A stretch of 64,000 bases of DNA from Akkermansiaceae bacterium (GTDB taxonomy: Bacteria > Verrucomicrobiota > Verrucomicrobiia > Verrucomicrobiales > DEV007). Where the stretch lies: NCBI GenBank assembly GCA_024233085.1, contig JACKQC010000010.1:62001-126000 (forward strand), in the 5' to 3' direction. Under the pieces are notes generated by a model. It was not told where the DNA came from and did not search any database. It saw nothing but the letters and a program-made list of their open reading frames with translations. This document shows, piece by piece, positions 56,362 through 64,000 of the stretch (the first letter of the stretch is position 1; every line of letters starts with the position of its first letter). Position numbers and translations under genes: made by a program.

Positions 56362-57879
56362 TCATTCGCCCCGGAAATCCGGGTTCCGCGCCGGCATCTT
56401 CGCGCCCAGTTCCCGCTGCCACGCGTGCAGTTTTTCCCGCAGTTCGGAGACCTTTTCCGGATTCGACGCCGCCAGATCCTCCCTTTCGCCGATGTCGGCC
56501 GCCAGATCGTAGAGTTCCGCCCCGTCCTCCTCCCAGAATTCGATCAGCTTCCAGTTCCCGTCGCGGATCGCCGCGCCCGGCGCCCAGGTCGAGCCGTGAT
56601 AGTGCGGGTAATGCCAGAAAAACGTCCGCTCGCCCGCCGGCGCCCCGCCTTTCAGGAGCGGCAGCAGGCTCCGCCCGTCGACGTGCCACTCCGGGCGCGC
56701 CGGCAACCCCGCCAGGTCGAGCATCGTGGGAAAGAAATCCATGCTCACCATCGGCGTGTCGCACACCGCGCCCGCCTTCGTCACCCCCGGCGCCCGCACG
56801 ATCGCCGGCTCGCGGATGCCGCCCTCGTAGAGCCAGCCCTTGCCCGCCCGCAGCGGCAGGTTGCAGGTCGGGCCCGGCTTCGGCTTCGTGCACAGGCCCC
56901 CGTTGTCGGAGAAAAAGATGACCACGGTGTTATCCGCCAGCCCCAGCCGGTCCAGCGCCCCCAGAATCGCCCCGACACTGTCGTCGACCGCCGCCACCAT
57001 CGACGCGTAGTCCGGATCGTTCTGCAGCGGGCGCGACTGCCCCTCCCGCTCCGCGATCGATTCCACCGCCGGTTGGATCGCGCCCGCCAGCTTGTTCCGA
57101 TAATGCTCCACCCGCTTTTCGTAGGCCTGAATCGGCGTGTGGACATTGTAATAGGACAGATACAGGAGGAAGGGCTTTGACTCGTCCCGTTTTTCGAGGA
57201 AGCCGATCGACTCCTCCGTCAGCCGCTCCGTCAGGTACTCCCCGTCGTGCCGCGCCTTGAGCACCGGATTGTTCCACGGCGCGTAATAGCCGCCCGGCGG
57301 CGACCCGCGCTCGTGCCCCCCGACGTTGATATCGAAGCCCTGCTCCGTCGGGTAAAACCCCGCCCCGCCCAGATGCCATTTCCCCGCGAAAAACGTCGCG
57401 TAACCCGCCTCCCGCAGCGCCTCCGCGATCGTCACCTCCTCCAGCGGCAAGTGATCGCGGTCTTCCACCTGGAGAAAGCGATGTTTCGTCCCCGCGTTCT
57501 GGCCCGGGATCCAGTCCGTGATGTCCACCCGCACCGGATGCCGCCCCGTCATGATGCTCGCCCGCGTCGGCGAACACACCGGGCAGGCCGCGTAGCCGTT
57601 GGTGAACCGCATCCCCGACGCCGCCAGCGCGTCGATATTCGGCGTCTCGTGGAAAGTCTCCGGCCGGTTGCACCCCACATCCGCCCACCCCAGATCATCG
57701 ACGAGGAAGAAGAGGAAATTCGGACGCCGCTCCGCCTCCGCCTCCGCCTCCGCCGCCCCGGCGTTGCCGGACACCAACGCCACTCCGCCGAGCATCGCCG
57801 CCGCCAGCGGCAGACCCGCCCTCGAAAACCATCGGTATCGCCCCGCCGTCGTCTTGGTCGCCGCCTTCGTTGTCATCAT
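56362..57879 (-). CDS. Exported sulfatase (third of three)
   Basis: 505 residues from MMTTKAATKT; the next codon is also ATG. The N-terminus carries a positively charged segment, a hydrophobic stretch (about 22-43) and an AEAEAEAE run before the catalytic domain. Metal site VDDLG at 60-64; formylglycine motif C102-S-P-T-R106 is the canonical CxPxR. Other conserved parts are 'FFAGKWHLGG', 'FSDNGG' and 'HVDGRSLLPLL'. It is larger than the other two sulfatases of the window. A two- or three-unit repeat array precedes its start at 57936-57998. The substrate is unknown; sulfated glycans are likely. Confidence 0.9.
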   Translation of the reverse strand: MMTTKAATKTTAGRYRWFSRAGLPLAAAMLGGVALVSGNAGAAEAEAEAERRPNFLFFLVDDLGWADVGCNRPETFHETPNIDALAASGMRFTNGYAACPVCSPTRASIMTGRHPVRVDITDWIPGQNAGTKHRFLQVEDRDHLPLEEVTIAEALREAGYATFFAGKWHLGGAGFYPTEQGFDINVGGHERGSPPGGYYAPWNNPVLKARHDGEYLTERLTEESIGFLEKRDESKPFLLYLSYYNVHTPIQAYEKRVEHYRNKLAGAIQPAVESIAEREGQSRPLQNDPDYASMVAAVDDSVGAILGALDRLGLADNTVVIFFSDNGGLCTKPKPGPTCNLPLRAGKGWLYEGGIREPAIVRAPGVTKAGAVCDTPMVSMDFFPTMLDLAGLPARPEWHVDGRSLLPLLKGGAPAGERTFFWHYPHYHGSTWAPGAAIRDGNWKLIEFWEEDGAELYDLAADIGEREDLAASNPEKVSELREKLHAWQRELGAKMPARNPDFRGE

Positions 57880-57935
57880 GGCCGCAGTCTCCCGAAGCCC
57901 CCGCCCCGCGTCAATACCGCATCCGATCCGACCGC

Positions 57936-57998
57936 GACCCAACAGGGTCAGGTCACCGAGCCAACCCTGTTGAGTCCGGGGCTCAACCCTGTCTGAAG
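57936..57998. repeat. 22-bp-phased palindrome array, locus 8 (three units)
   Basis: Centres at 57945 (AGG loop), 57967 (CCT loop) and 57989 (CCT loop, weak outer arms), each 22 bp apart. The third unit runs over the stop codon (57983-57985) of the PP2C gene, so it encodes its last residues. Confidence 0.85.
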
Positions 57999-58864
57999 GC
58001 TTCGACGACGATGGCGGTGGTGTTGTCGCGGCCCGAGGCGGCGACGGCCATTTCGACCAGTTCGGCGCCGAGGGTTGGCTCCATCGCGGCCTCGGGGTCC
58101 CGGGCGAGCATATCGGCCAGGCGGAAATCCCAGAGCCCCTCGATCAGTCCGTCGGAGCAAAACAAGAACCGATCCCCCGGCGCGAGCCGGACGCGGCCGA
58201 CTTGGGGCTCGATGACCTGGTTGCCGGCGCCGAGCGCCTGCTGGAGGGAGCTGCGGCCGGGATGGGTGCGCGCCTCCCGCTCGTTGAGGCGTCCGGCGCG
58301 GCGCAGCCAGCCGACGTGGCTGTGGTCGTCGGTGAGCTGGAGCAGCTCGCCGCCGCGCGGCAGGTAGTAAATGCGGCTGTCGCCGATGTGGCAAAAATGC
58401 AGGTGCCCCGGCGTGAACCAGCCCAGGCTGAGCGTCGTGCCCATGCCCCGGCACTCGTCGTAGGCGTCGCCGAGGTGCTGGATGGAATGGTGGATCCGGC
58501 CAAAAAGATCGACCAGGATGTCGTCGAATCCACGCGGCAGCCCGAGGGCGGCGGCCCGGAAGCTACGCGGAAGCAGTTGGGTGATTTTTTCGGCCGCGAT
58601 CTTGCTGGAAAACTCTCCGGCCAGCGCCCCGCCCATGCCGTCGCAGACGGCGAAGACAAAATCGCAGGCGCCGAGCGTGGCCTGGCCGGTTTTTCCCAGG
58701 TAGCGGCCCCCCTCGGAATCGATCGCCAACAGGAGAAAGGCGTCCTCGTTGTTTTTCCGGAAACGACCCACGTCTGTCTGCGCGGACCACCCGAGGGTGA
58801 AATCGCCCCCGGTCGCCGCCCCGTCTCCACCGGCGGACTCTTCGGCTTCAGACTCCGGGTGCAT
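57983..58864 (-). CDS. PP2C-type Ser/Thr protein phosphatase
   Basis: 293 residues. All family motifs are visible: 'VGRFRKNNEDAF' (about 32-43), 'FAVCDGMGG' (about 71-79), 'CHIGDSRIYYL', 'DDHSHV', 'CSDGL' and 'SGRDNTTAIVVE'. The Asp residues in DG, SDG and RDN bind the two Mn/Mg ions used to hydrolyse phosphoserine and phosphothreonine. There is no membrane segment or sensor domain, so it is cytoplasmic. Its start overlaps the end of the kinase-like gene by 17 bp, so the two proteins are very likely coupled in expression and act on the same phosphosite or on each other. Confidence 0.93.
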   Translation of the reverse strand: MHPESEAEESAGGDGAATGGDFTLGWSAQTDVGRFRKNNEDAFLLLAIDSEGGRYLGKTGQATLGACDFVFAVCDGMGGALAGEFSSKIAAEKITQLLPRSFRAAALGLPRGFDDILVDLFGRIHHSIQHLGDAYDECRGMGTTLSLGWFTPGHLHFCHIGDSRIYYLPRGGELLQLTDDHSHVGWLRRAGRLNEREARTHPGRSSLQQALGAGNQVIEPQVGRVRLAPGDRFLFCSDGLIEGLWDFRLADMLARDPEAAMEPTLGAELVEMAVAASGRDNTTAIVVEAFRQG

Positions 58865-59318
58865 CGTCTTGGGCGTCGGGCGGGGCTTGGGAGTCGCCGT
58901 TTTCGTCCTCGTCCGGATTCCAGGGTTTCAGGGAGACGGAGGGATCTTCGAGCAGGGTGGCGAATTCGAAGTCGATGAGGCAGAAGCGGCCGTCGGAGCG
59001 GCGGTAGGTGACGTTTCGCAGGAAGGGGTCCTCGTGCCGGACGCCGTAGGTTTCCAGCTCGTCGTAAAGCTCGCGGACACGCTCCTCGCCGAGATGCTCG
59101 ACGCGGGTGCCGCAGTTGGTGGTGACGATTTTGAGAGTCTCGGGGTCGGCCTCCAGCAAACGCGGGACGAAGGGGCACTCCTTTTCCTCGAGATAACGGA
59201 GCATCCGGGATTCGTTTTCGAATCTTTCGCGGGCCTGATGGCCCCGGAATGTCTTGTGAACCCGGCCGTCGTAGCCGACGCGCACGATGGCGCGGCGGGT
59301 GTCTTTGATTTCCTGCAT
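58848..59318 (-). CDS. Minimal kinase-like protein paired with PP2C
   Basis: 156 residues. It has the key residues of the protein-kinase/APH fold in the right order: K22 (HKTF), a helix with E36, a catalytic loop H95-E-D97-(4)-N102 and the metal-binding D116 in LIDFE. A glycine-rich loop is not obvious, and the whole protein is about half the length of a normal kinase domain, with no activation-segment or C-lobe helices beyond the IDFE motif. It resembles RIO or lipopolysaccharide kinase-like minimal folds. Function may be small-molecule or protein phosphorylation, or binding only. Transcribed first; overlaps the PP2C gene by 17 bp. Confidence 0.75.
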   Translation of the reverse strand: MQEIKDTRRAIVRVGYDGRVHKTFRGHQARERFENESRMLRYLEEKECPFVPRLLEADPETLKIVTTNCGTRVEHLGEERVRELYDELETYGVRHEDPFLRNVTYRRSDGRFCLIDFEFATLLEDPSVSLKPWNPDEDENGDSQAPPDAQDDAPGV

Positions 59319-59409
59319 GATTCCGGAAAGAAGTTCGAGAGGCGGCGCCGTGGCGGCGGGGAAAATCGGGCTCGGATCGTCGTATTTTTTCGAAATTTTC
59401 GCTTCAAAA

Positions 59410-59425
59410 TGGCACGATAGCTGCT
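59410..59425 (+). promoter_or_regulatory. Candidate sigma-54 promoter for glutamine synthetase
   Basis: TGGCACG-ATAG-CTGCT has the invariant GG (-24) and GC (-12) separated by exactly 10 bp and matches TGGCACR-N4-TTGCW at all but one position. It lies about 116 bp before the start of the glutamine synthetase gene on the same strand. Sigma-54 control of glutamine synthetase under nitrogen limitation is well known in proteobacteria; for this organism it is inference. Confidence 0.45.
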
Positions 59426-59540
59426 TTGCTCAGCTACCCTCGACGGCACCCTCTGGTAAATCCGTCAAAGCTCCGCTGGCGTCAACCCGTCATCGGTTCT
59501 AGTCTCGAAAACAATCCTCTAAAAACCAAACCCAAAACAA

Positions 59541-60560
59541 ATGGCCAAGCTCAAACTTGAATATATCTGGCTCGACGGTTACACGCCGGTGGCGAACCTT
59601 CGAAGCAAAACCAAAATCGTCGAAGGCGATCCGGACAAATTCTCGCTGGAAGACTGTCCGCTGTGGGGCTTCGACGGCAGCTCGACCCAGCAGGCGGAGG
59701 GCTCGAACTCCGACTGCATGCTCAAGGCGGTTGCGCTTTACCCGGACGCCTCGCGGGTGAACGGCTTCCTCGTCATGTCGGAGGTGATGATGCCCGACGG
59801 CACGACGCCGCACCCGTCGAACACCCGCGCCACGGTGCTGGATGACGCGGACACGTGGTTCGGCTTCGAGCAGGAGTATTTCCTGATGCAGGACGGCCGC
59901 CCGCTCGGTTTCCCCGAAAGCGGCTTCCCCGCGCCGCAGGGCACCTACTACACGGGGGTCGGCTACGACCACGTCGGCGATGTCGCCCGGGAGATCGTCG
60001 AGGAACACCTCGACCTGTGCATCGCCGCCGGCATCAACCATGAAGGCATCAACGCCGAAGTGGCGAAGGGCCAGTGGGAGTTCCAGATTTTCGGCAAGGG
60101 TTCGAAAACCGCCGCCGACCAGATCTGGGTCGCCCGCTACATCCTGATGCGCCTCTGCGAAAAGTACGAGGTGAACGTCGAGTGGCACTGCAAACCGATC
60201 CGCGGTGACTGGAACGGCTCCGGCATGCACTCGAATTTCTCGACCAAGCACATGCGCGAGGTCGGCGGCAAGGAATACTTCGAAAAACTGATGGACGCCT
60301 TCCGCAAGCACCACGACGAGCACATCGCCGTTTACGGTCCGGACAACCATCTGCGCCTGACCGGCCTGCACGAAACGCAGTCGATCGACAAGTTCTCCTG
60401 GGGTCTGGCCGACCGCGGTTCCTCGATCCGGGTGCCCCACGCCTTCGTGAACAGCGACTACAAGGGCTACCTGGAGGATCGCCGTCCGAACTCGCAGGGC
60501 GACCCCTATCAGATCGCCTCGCGCATTCTTCAGACGATCGCGACGGTTCCGACTGCCTGA
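59541..60560 (+). CDS. Glutamine synthetase, type II (GSII, eukaryote-like)
   Basis: 339 residues. The GSII form is recognised by length (about 340-350, against about 470 for GSI) and by 'LEYIWLDGYTPVANLRSKTKI', 'WGFDGSSTQQAEGSNSDC', 'FEQEYFLMQ', 'GINAEVAKGQWEFQ' and 'HSNFSTKHMR'. It makes glutamine from glutamate, ammonia and ATP in the cytoplasm. GSII is typical of eukaryotes and occurs in some bacteria, including this group. It lacks the adenylylation-site loop of GSI, so control is expected at transcription: a sigma-54 candidate lies upstream and a strong terminator follows at 60614. It stands alone between divergent and convergent neighbours. Confidence 0.95.
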   Translation: MAKLKLEYIWLDGYTPVANLRSKTKIVEGDPDKFSLEDCPLWGFDGSSTQQAEGSNSDCMLKAVALYPDASRVNGFLVMSEVMMPDGTTPHPSNTRATVLDDADTWFGFEQEYFLMQDGRPLGFPESGFPAPQGTYYTGVGYDHVGDVAREIVEEHLDLCIAAGINHEGINAEVAKGQWEFQIFGKGSKTAADQIWVARYILMRLCEKYEVNVEWHCKPIRGDWNGSGMHSNFSTKHMREVGGKEYFEKLMDAFRKHHDEHIAVYGPDNHLRLTGLHETQSIDKFSWGLADRGSSIRVPHAFVNSDYKGYLEDRRPNSQGDPYQIASRILQTIATVPTA

Positions 60561-60613
60561 TCTTCCTCGGAGGCGGAGTCCGCGGACTTCAGCCCCCCGA
60601 GCCGTTTTTCAGA

Positions 60614-60645
60614 GACGCCGTCCGGTTCGCCGGGCGGCGTCTTTT
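60614..60645 (+). terminator. Rho-independent terminator of glutamine synthetase
   Basis: GACGCCG-T-CCGG, TTCG tetraloop, CCGG-G-CGGCGTC, then TTTT: an almost perfect 12-pair stem with one G/T mismatch, 53 bp after the stop codon. It also lies 40 bp beyond the end of the converging pseudopilin gene. Confidence 0.9.
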
Positions 60646-60682
60646 GTTTTCCGGCTCGCGGCGGGCGCCGGCGCCGCGCGGA

Positions 60683-61102
60683 TCATGGCACGCCGACATC
60701 CCAGAGACCGTCCTTGGTGCTGTCGGAGGGATCGTACCCGGCGCCGAGCACGGGCGGCATGACGTTGAAGTTGATGGACAGCATCTGGCCCTCGAGCGAC
60801 TCGCAGGTGGGTATCTGCGCGTAGCCGGGCGGCATGTAGGGGAGAAGATCGTCGGTGGCCACATCGGCGATGCGCTCGGAGGGGTGGTCGGCCAGATAGC
60901 TTTTCTGGGCGATATAGACGCTGCGCAACTCGAGCGAGGCGTTTCGGGCGAGTTTCCAGTCGGAGATTCCGGAGGCGGAAAACACGACCACCGAGGCGAG
61001 CCCGACCATCAAGGCGAGAACGAGGCTCAGTTCGATGACGGTCATGCCCTTCCCGCCGGGAGACGAGAGAATGTTACCGGGTGAGGTCAGGTTACTTTTC
61101 AT
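60683..61102 (-). CDS. Type IV pilin/pseudopilin-like protein
   Basis: 139 residues from MKSNLTSPGN. A long leader (19 residues) ends in G, followed by MTVIELSLVLALMVGL, with Glu at +5: a standard class III prepilin cleavage site and N-terminal assembly helix. The globular part is small and ends at VGVP, without a clear disulfide pair. Within this operon (PilB-like, PilC-like, unknown, pilin) it is probably a structural subunit of a pilus or pseudopilus. It lies 87 bp below the unknown membrane protein and converges on the glutamine synthetase terminator. Its substrate, if any, cannot be judged. Confidence 0.88.
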   Translation of the reverse strand: MKSNLTSPGNILSSPGGKGMTVIELSLVLALMVGLASVVVFSASGISDWKLARNASLELRSVYIAQKSYLADHPSERIADVATDDLLPYMPPGYAQIPTCESLEGQMLSINFNVMPPVLGAGYDPSDSTKDGLWDVGVP

Positions 61103-61188
61103 GGCTGCTGCTGTCTGTGGTGATGGCGTTTCGTTGGCTGGGCGGCGACGGGCGGCGTTTCGGGGACCGGTCCGTCGGCGCGATCGTA

Positions 61189-61689
61189 TCAATGCTTTCG
61201 TTTGTCGATTTCCATCAGATCCCGCGAATCCTTCCGATAGATGAGGGTATCGTCCTTCGCCTTCTGGGTGGCTTCGTTGTACTGGTCCACCAGCGATCCG
61301 GAGTGCTCCGGTTTGTGGGAGACCCGCGCCCAGATGGCCTGGGGGGCGCCCGAAAGGGCAAAGACGAGCCCGGCGGCGGCGATCACGGCCCACAGCATCC
61401 GCATGGAGAAACTTTTGTGCGGGTTGTTCAGGAGCCAGTTGAGGGGTGTCTGCCGATCCTCCACGCGGGCGGTGTAGGTGATGTTCTCCGCCTGAAGGGC
61501 CTCCGAGACGCGCTCGATCAATTTCTCGGAACGGGTCGAGAGCTTGTAGAGGTAGCGGCCCCCGCTTTCCTCGGGCGCCTCTTCCACCAGCAGTCCGGAC
61601 GGCAACTCCCGGGGAAGGGTGTTGCAGTAAATCCGGGTGATGTAGATGAACTTCTTGCGAAGCCAGCGGTCCAGATCGGTTTGTTGCAT
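61189..61689 (-). CDS. Pilus-operon membrane protein, unknown function
   Basis: 166 residues from MQQTDLDRWL, 60 bp after the PilC-like gene. The N-terminal 95 residues are soluble, with charged and aromatic residues and a beta-rich part ('GGRYLYKLSTRSEKL'); a hydrophobic segment lies at about 99-118 ('MLWAVIAAAGLVFALSGAP'), followed by a charged helical tail. The topology may be N-in/C-out with one membrane span. I do not recognise the family. Its place between the PilC-like gene and the pilin suggests a role in assembly, similar to PilM/N/O-like accessory proteins, but no homology is apparent. Confidence 0.65.
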   Translation of the reverse strand: MQQTDLDRWLRKKFIYITRIYCNTLPRELPSGLLVEEAPEESGGRYLYKLSTRSEKLIERVSEALQAENITYTARVEDRQTPLNWLLNNPHKSFSMRMLWAVIAAAGLVFALSGAPQAIWARVSHKPEHSGSLVDQYNEATQKAKDDTLIYRKDSRDLMEIDKRKH

Positions 61690-61748
61690 GGCTGTGTTGG
61701 GTGATGGGTGGGCTCGAAGGTTTTTCCTTTTCGGGGGAGCGGAAGGGA

Positions 61749-62936
61749 TTACATGGCGGAGTTCATCATCTTCGGCCCCATCAGGAAGATGGGCAGGAAG
61801 GCGCCGATGAAGACGGCGGAAATCAGGATACAAGCCGTGATGAGGGCGATGATGTTGACCGCCGCGGTAAAATCTCCGACGACCTGTTCGAGTTCTTCCT
61901 CGTACATGCCGGTCAACAGTTCCAACTGCGCGTCGAGGGACGAGGAGCGTTCCCCGATGGAGACCATGTGGGCGACCTGGGCGTCGCAGGAGGTGTATTT
62001 TTTCAGTGCTTCGGAAAAGGGGAGCCCGGAGAGCTGGTAACGTTTTCCGGCTTCGTTAAGCTCGTTGAACATCGGCGTTCCCTTCAGGGCGGTGGCGGCG
62101 ATGGAGATCGACTTCGCCAGGGTGACGCCGTTCCCGTGCAGCATGTTCAGCGTGCCGAGAAACAGAATCTGCCGCATCCCCATCACGAGCTGGCGCAGGA
62201 GGCGCCACTTCGACATGGCGAGATAGAGGACGGTGTTGCGGAACTTTTCGGCGAGAAAGAGGGCGGTGACAAAGGATCCGAGCCCGATCACGACGAAGGG
62301 CCAGACGTTCTGGACGACGTGGGAGACTTTGAAGAGAACTTTCGACATGGGGTCGGGCTCCTGTCTCACATCGGCCAGGAGTCCCTCGACGGTCGGAACG
62401 ATCTTGCACTGGGCGATGATGAAGAGGCCGATCAGCACGCAGATGATGATGGAGGGCAGAAGGGTGGCCTTGCGCACCTTGGACTTGAACTCGGCTTCCT
62501 TCTTCAGGCGATGGGCGATCGACTCGAAGGCGCGGTGAATCTGCCCCGAGTCCGTGCCCGCGCGGACCAGAGAGATGAATTTGTCGTCGAACTTCTTGGT
62601 CTTCTCGAAGGCGATGTAGGCGGGCGCCCCGGCGTCGATCATGGCCCGTATCTGGGCGAGGGTCTTGCGCACTTCCGCGTTGGGATGCCCCTGCGCGTAA
62701 TATTTCAGCGCGTCGGAGGTGTTGATCTGCGCCTTCAGCATGGAGGCCATCCCGCGGCAGAACTTGATGAGTTCCTTGAGCGGGAACTTGCTGTTCCGCG
62801 GCTGGCGGGAAAAAAGCCCTCCCCCCCCGCTTCCGCTCTTGGCGGAGGCTTTCTGGGCGGCCTCCCGGGCCTTTTGAGCGGCCTTCGCGGCGGCGGCGGA
62901 GGGAGCGGCGGCTTTGGAAGCTTCGATCGAGTTCAT
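61749..62936 (-). CDS. Type II secretion F / PilC-like inner-membrane protein
   Basis: 395 residues. After a variable Ala/Lys-rich start (1-45), two T2SSF domains follow: the first (about 55-175) with 'FCRGMASMLKAQINTSDAL', the second (about 245-375) with 'LGTLNMLHGNGVTLAKSI' and 'MVSIGERSSSLDAQL'. Membrane segments are at about 164-182, 209-231 and 363-385. GspF/PilC proteins form the platform that the ATPase turns or pushes during pilus assembly. The ATPase gene precedes it by 25 bp. The length is typical of PilC. Confidence 0.92.
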   Translation of the reverse strand: MNSIEASKAAAPSAAAAKAAQKAREAAQKASAKSGSGGGGLFSRQPRNSKFPLKELIKFCRGMASMLKAQINTSDALKYYAQGHPNAEVRKTLAQIRAMIDAGAPAYIAFEKTKKFDDKFISLVRAGTDSGQIHRAFESIAHRLKKEAEFKSKVRKATLLPSIIICVLIGLFIIAQCKIVPTVEGLLADVRQEPDPMSKVLFKVSHVVQNVWPFVVIGLGSFVTALFLAEKFRNTVLYLAMSKWRLLRQLVMGMRQILFLGTLNMLHGNGVTLAKSISIAATALKGTPMFNELNEAGKRYQLSGLPFSEALKKYTSCDAQVAHMVSIGERSSSLDAQLELLTGMYEEELEQVVGDFTAAVNIIALITACILISAVFIGAFLPIFLMGPKMMNSAM

Positions 62937-62961
62937 GGTGCGTGGAGCGTGGGTTGGGCGA

Positions 62962-64000
62962 TTATTCGGTGGTCATGTCGATGACCTTGCGGATGGCGTC
63001 GAGATCGGTCTTGCCTTCACGAACCAGGTGCAGGCCGCTGGTTTTCAGCGAGGGCAATTCCGTGGTGCGGCGCACCTCGAGTTCCAGTTCGTAGGGGCTG
63101 AGAGTCCCCTTCGAGAGGGCGTCCGACCACTCGGCGGTGACGGGAATGATCTCCAGGATGGCGGTCCGGCCGTTGTATCCCCTCCCCTGGCATTCGGCGC
63201 ATCCGTCGTTGGATTTCTCGAAAACCGTCACCGTCTCCCAGTCGTCGCTCAGGCTGAATTTCTTGATGTCGCGTTTTGAAAGCCCATCCCTTTTGACCTT
63301 GCAGTAGGGGCACAGGAGCTTGACCAACCGCTGGGCGCAGGCGGCCTTGAGGGTCTGGGCGATCTTCCAGCGCTCGATGCCGAGCTGCTCGAAGCGCTCG
63401 ATGATCTGGGAGGCGCGCGGAGTATGAATGGTCGTCAACACCTTGTGACCGGTGATGGCGGCCTCGATCGCCAGTTCGGCGGAATCGAAATCGCGCACCT
63501 CACCCATGAGGATGATGTCCGGATCGCTCCGCATAAAGCTGGTGATCATCGGCTTGAACTCGCTGCTGTTCTTCAGGTCACAGTGGATGACGCCGGGAAT
63601 CTCGTCCTCGACCGGGTTCTCGAGTGTCAGAATGTTGTCCTCGGGACGGTTCAGTTCCCGCAGCATGGCGTTGAGGGTGGTCGATTTGCCGGACCCGGTC
63701 GGGCCGGACATGACGATGATTCCGGCCGGCACGGCCATGACCCGGTCGATCTCGAACAGGGTTTGCTGATCGAAGGCCAGCGACCCCATGCCGAGCTTGG
63801 CCTCGAAGTGGCTCTTGTCGAGCAGACGCATGGTGATGTGGTAGCCGCGGTAGGTGCGGTGCCGCTCGTAGCGGACGTCGATGCTCCGCCGCAGATAGGA
63901 GAGGGTGAAGCGTCCCGAAATGCCGGGGCGCTTGGCGCGCTCCTCGGGGGCGAGCCCCATCAGGTTGAGCATGAAGGCGTCGATGCGGTCCCGCAGCTTC
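62962..64000 (-). CDS. GspE/PilB-like secretion ATPase (N-terminus outside window)
   Basis: Open to the window edge; 336 residues from the first internal ATG at 63972 and nine more before it. The C-terminal ATPase half has Walker A GPTGSGKS, the Asp box 'DPDIILMGEVRD', the His box 'GHKVLTTIHTPRA' and a tetracysteine zinc region CPYC ... CAEC. This is the GspE/PilB extension or secretion ATPase class; the 'LRRSIDVRYERHRTYRGYHITMRLLD' segment belongs to the arm domain upstream of the core. It heads the operon continued by the PilC-like, unknown and pilin genes. Retraction (PilT) ATPases lack the zinc region, so this one should drive extension. Confidence 0.92.
   Translation of the reverse strand, partial: KLRDRIDAFMLNLMGLAPEERAKRPGISGRFTLSYLRRSIDVRYERHRTYRGYHITMRLLDKSHFEAKLGMGSLAFDQQTLFEIDRVMAVPAGIIVMSGPTGSGKSTTLNAMLRELNRPEDNILTLENPVEDEIPGVIHCDLKNSSEFKPMITSFMRSDPDIILMGEVRDFDSAELAIEAAITGHKVLTTIHTPRASQIIERFEQLGIERWKIAQTLKAACAQRLVKLLCPYCKVKRDGLSKRDIKKFSLSDDWETVTVFEKSNDGCAECQGRGYNGRTAILEIIPVTAEWSDALSKGTLSPYELELEVRRTTELPSLKTSGLHLVREGKTDLDAIRKVIDMTTE

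Overview
This is a GC-rich (roughly two-thirds GC by eye), gene-dense chromosomal segment from a bacterium of the Planctomycetota-Verrucomicrobiota-Chlamydiota group, most likely Verrucomicrobiota. The evidence is the gene content: three formylglycine-type sulfatases, two DUF1549/DUF1553 proteins (one followed by a Tat-exported DUF1501 partner), a giant secreted multi-Ig protein, a eukaryote-like GSII glutamine synthetase and a eukaryote-like UDP-sugar pyrophosphorylase. There is no 16S gene here, so the phylum call is inference.

Layout. 1-6870: three tandem paralogous secreted FG-GAP beta-propeller proteins (the first is cut by the window edge). 7226-9304: an exported PHP-type CehA/McbA-like metallohydrolase. 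9305-10466: a noncoding region with a heptamer tandem array and several families of palindromic repeats. 10467-15333: a LolD-like ABC ATPase, a double FtsX permease and a secreted protein. 15358-25617 (all minus strand): FHA protein, sulfatase, SDR dehydrogenase, sulfatase, TlpA-like thioredoxin, lipoprotein, L,D-transpeptidase fused to an unknown N-terminal domain, signal-less subtilase translationally coupled to a GAF protein, and a UDP-sugar pyrophosphorylase. 25752-34202: a pilin-vWA fusion, ProC, ArgG, small membrane proteins, an orphan DUF1549/1553 protein and an alpha/beta hydrolase. 34393-43932: a 3,179-residue secreted adhesin-like protein. 43937-49960: DksA-like zinc finger, anchored protein, DUF1549/1553 plus DUF1501 pair, LysM protein. 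50232-50586: ssrA (tmRNA). 50617-59318 (minus): M48 protease, PQQ-type sugar dehydrogenase with two CxxCH motifs, sulfatase, PP2C phosphatase overlapping a very small kinase-like protein. 59541-60560: GSII, with a good sigma-54 promoter candidate. 60683-64000: a type IV pilus / type II secretion operon (PilB-like ATPase, PilC-like membrane protein, unknown membrane protein, pseudopilin).

How the genes fit together: the cell appears adapted to degrading sulfated polysaccharides and other surface-bound substrates (sulfatases, sugar dehydrogenase, DUF1501/1549/1553, large secreted adhesins) and to building surface fibres (pilus genes, pilin-vWA fusion). Nitrogen and amino-acid housekeeping genes (GS, ProC, ArgG) lie between these.

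The most unusual signal is not a gene. A palindrome with consensus GACCCAAC-(AGG or CCT)-GTTGGGTC occurs at eight intergenic loci in arrays of two or three units, and at every locus the unit centres are exactly 22 bp apart. It usually sits within a few bases of a stop codon. Most genes also lack a Shine-Dalgarno sequence.
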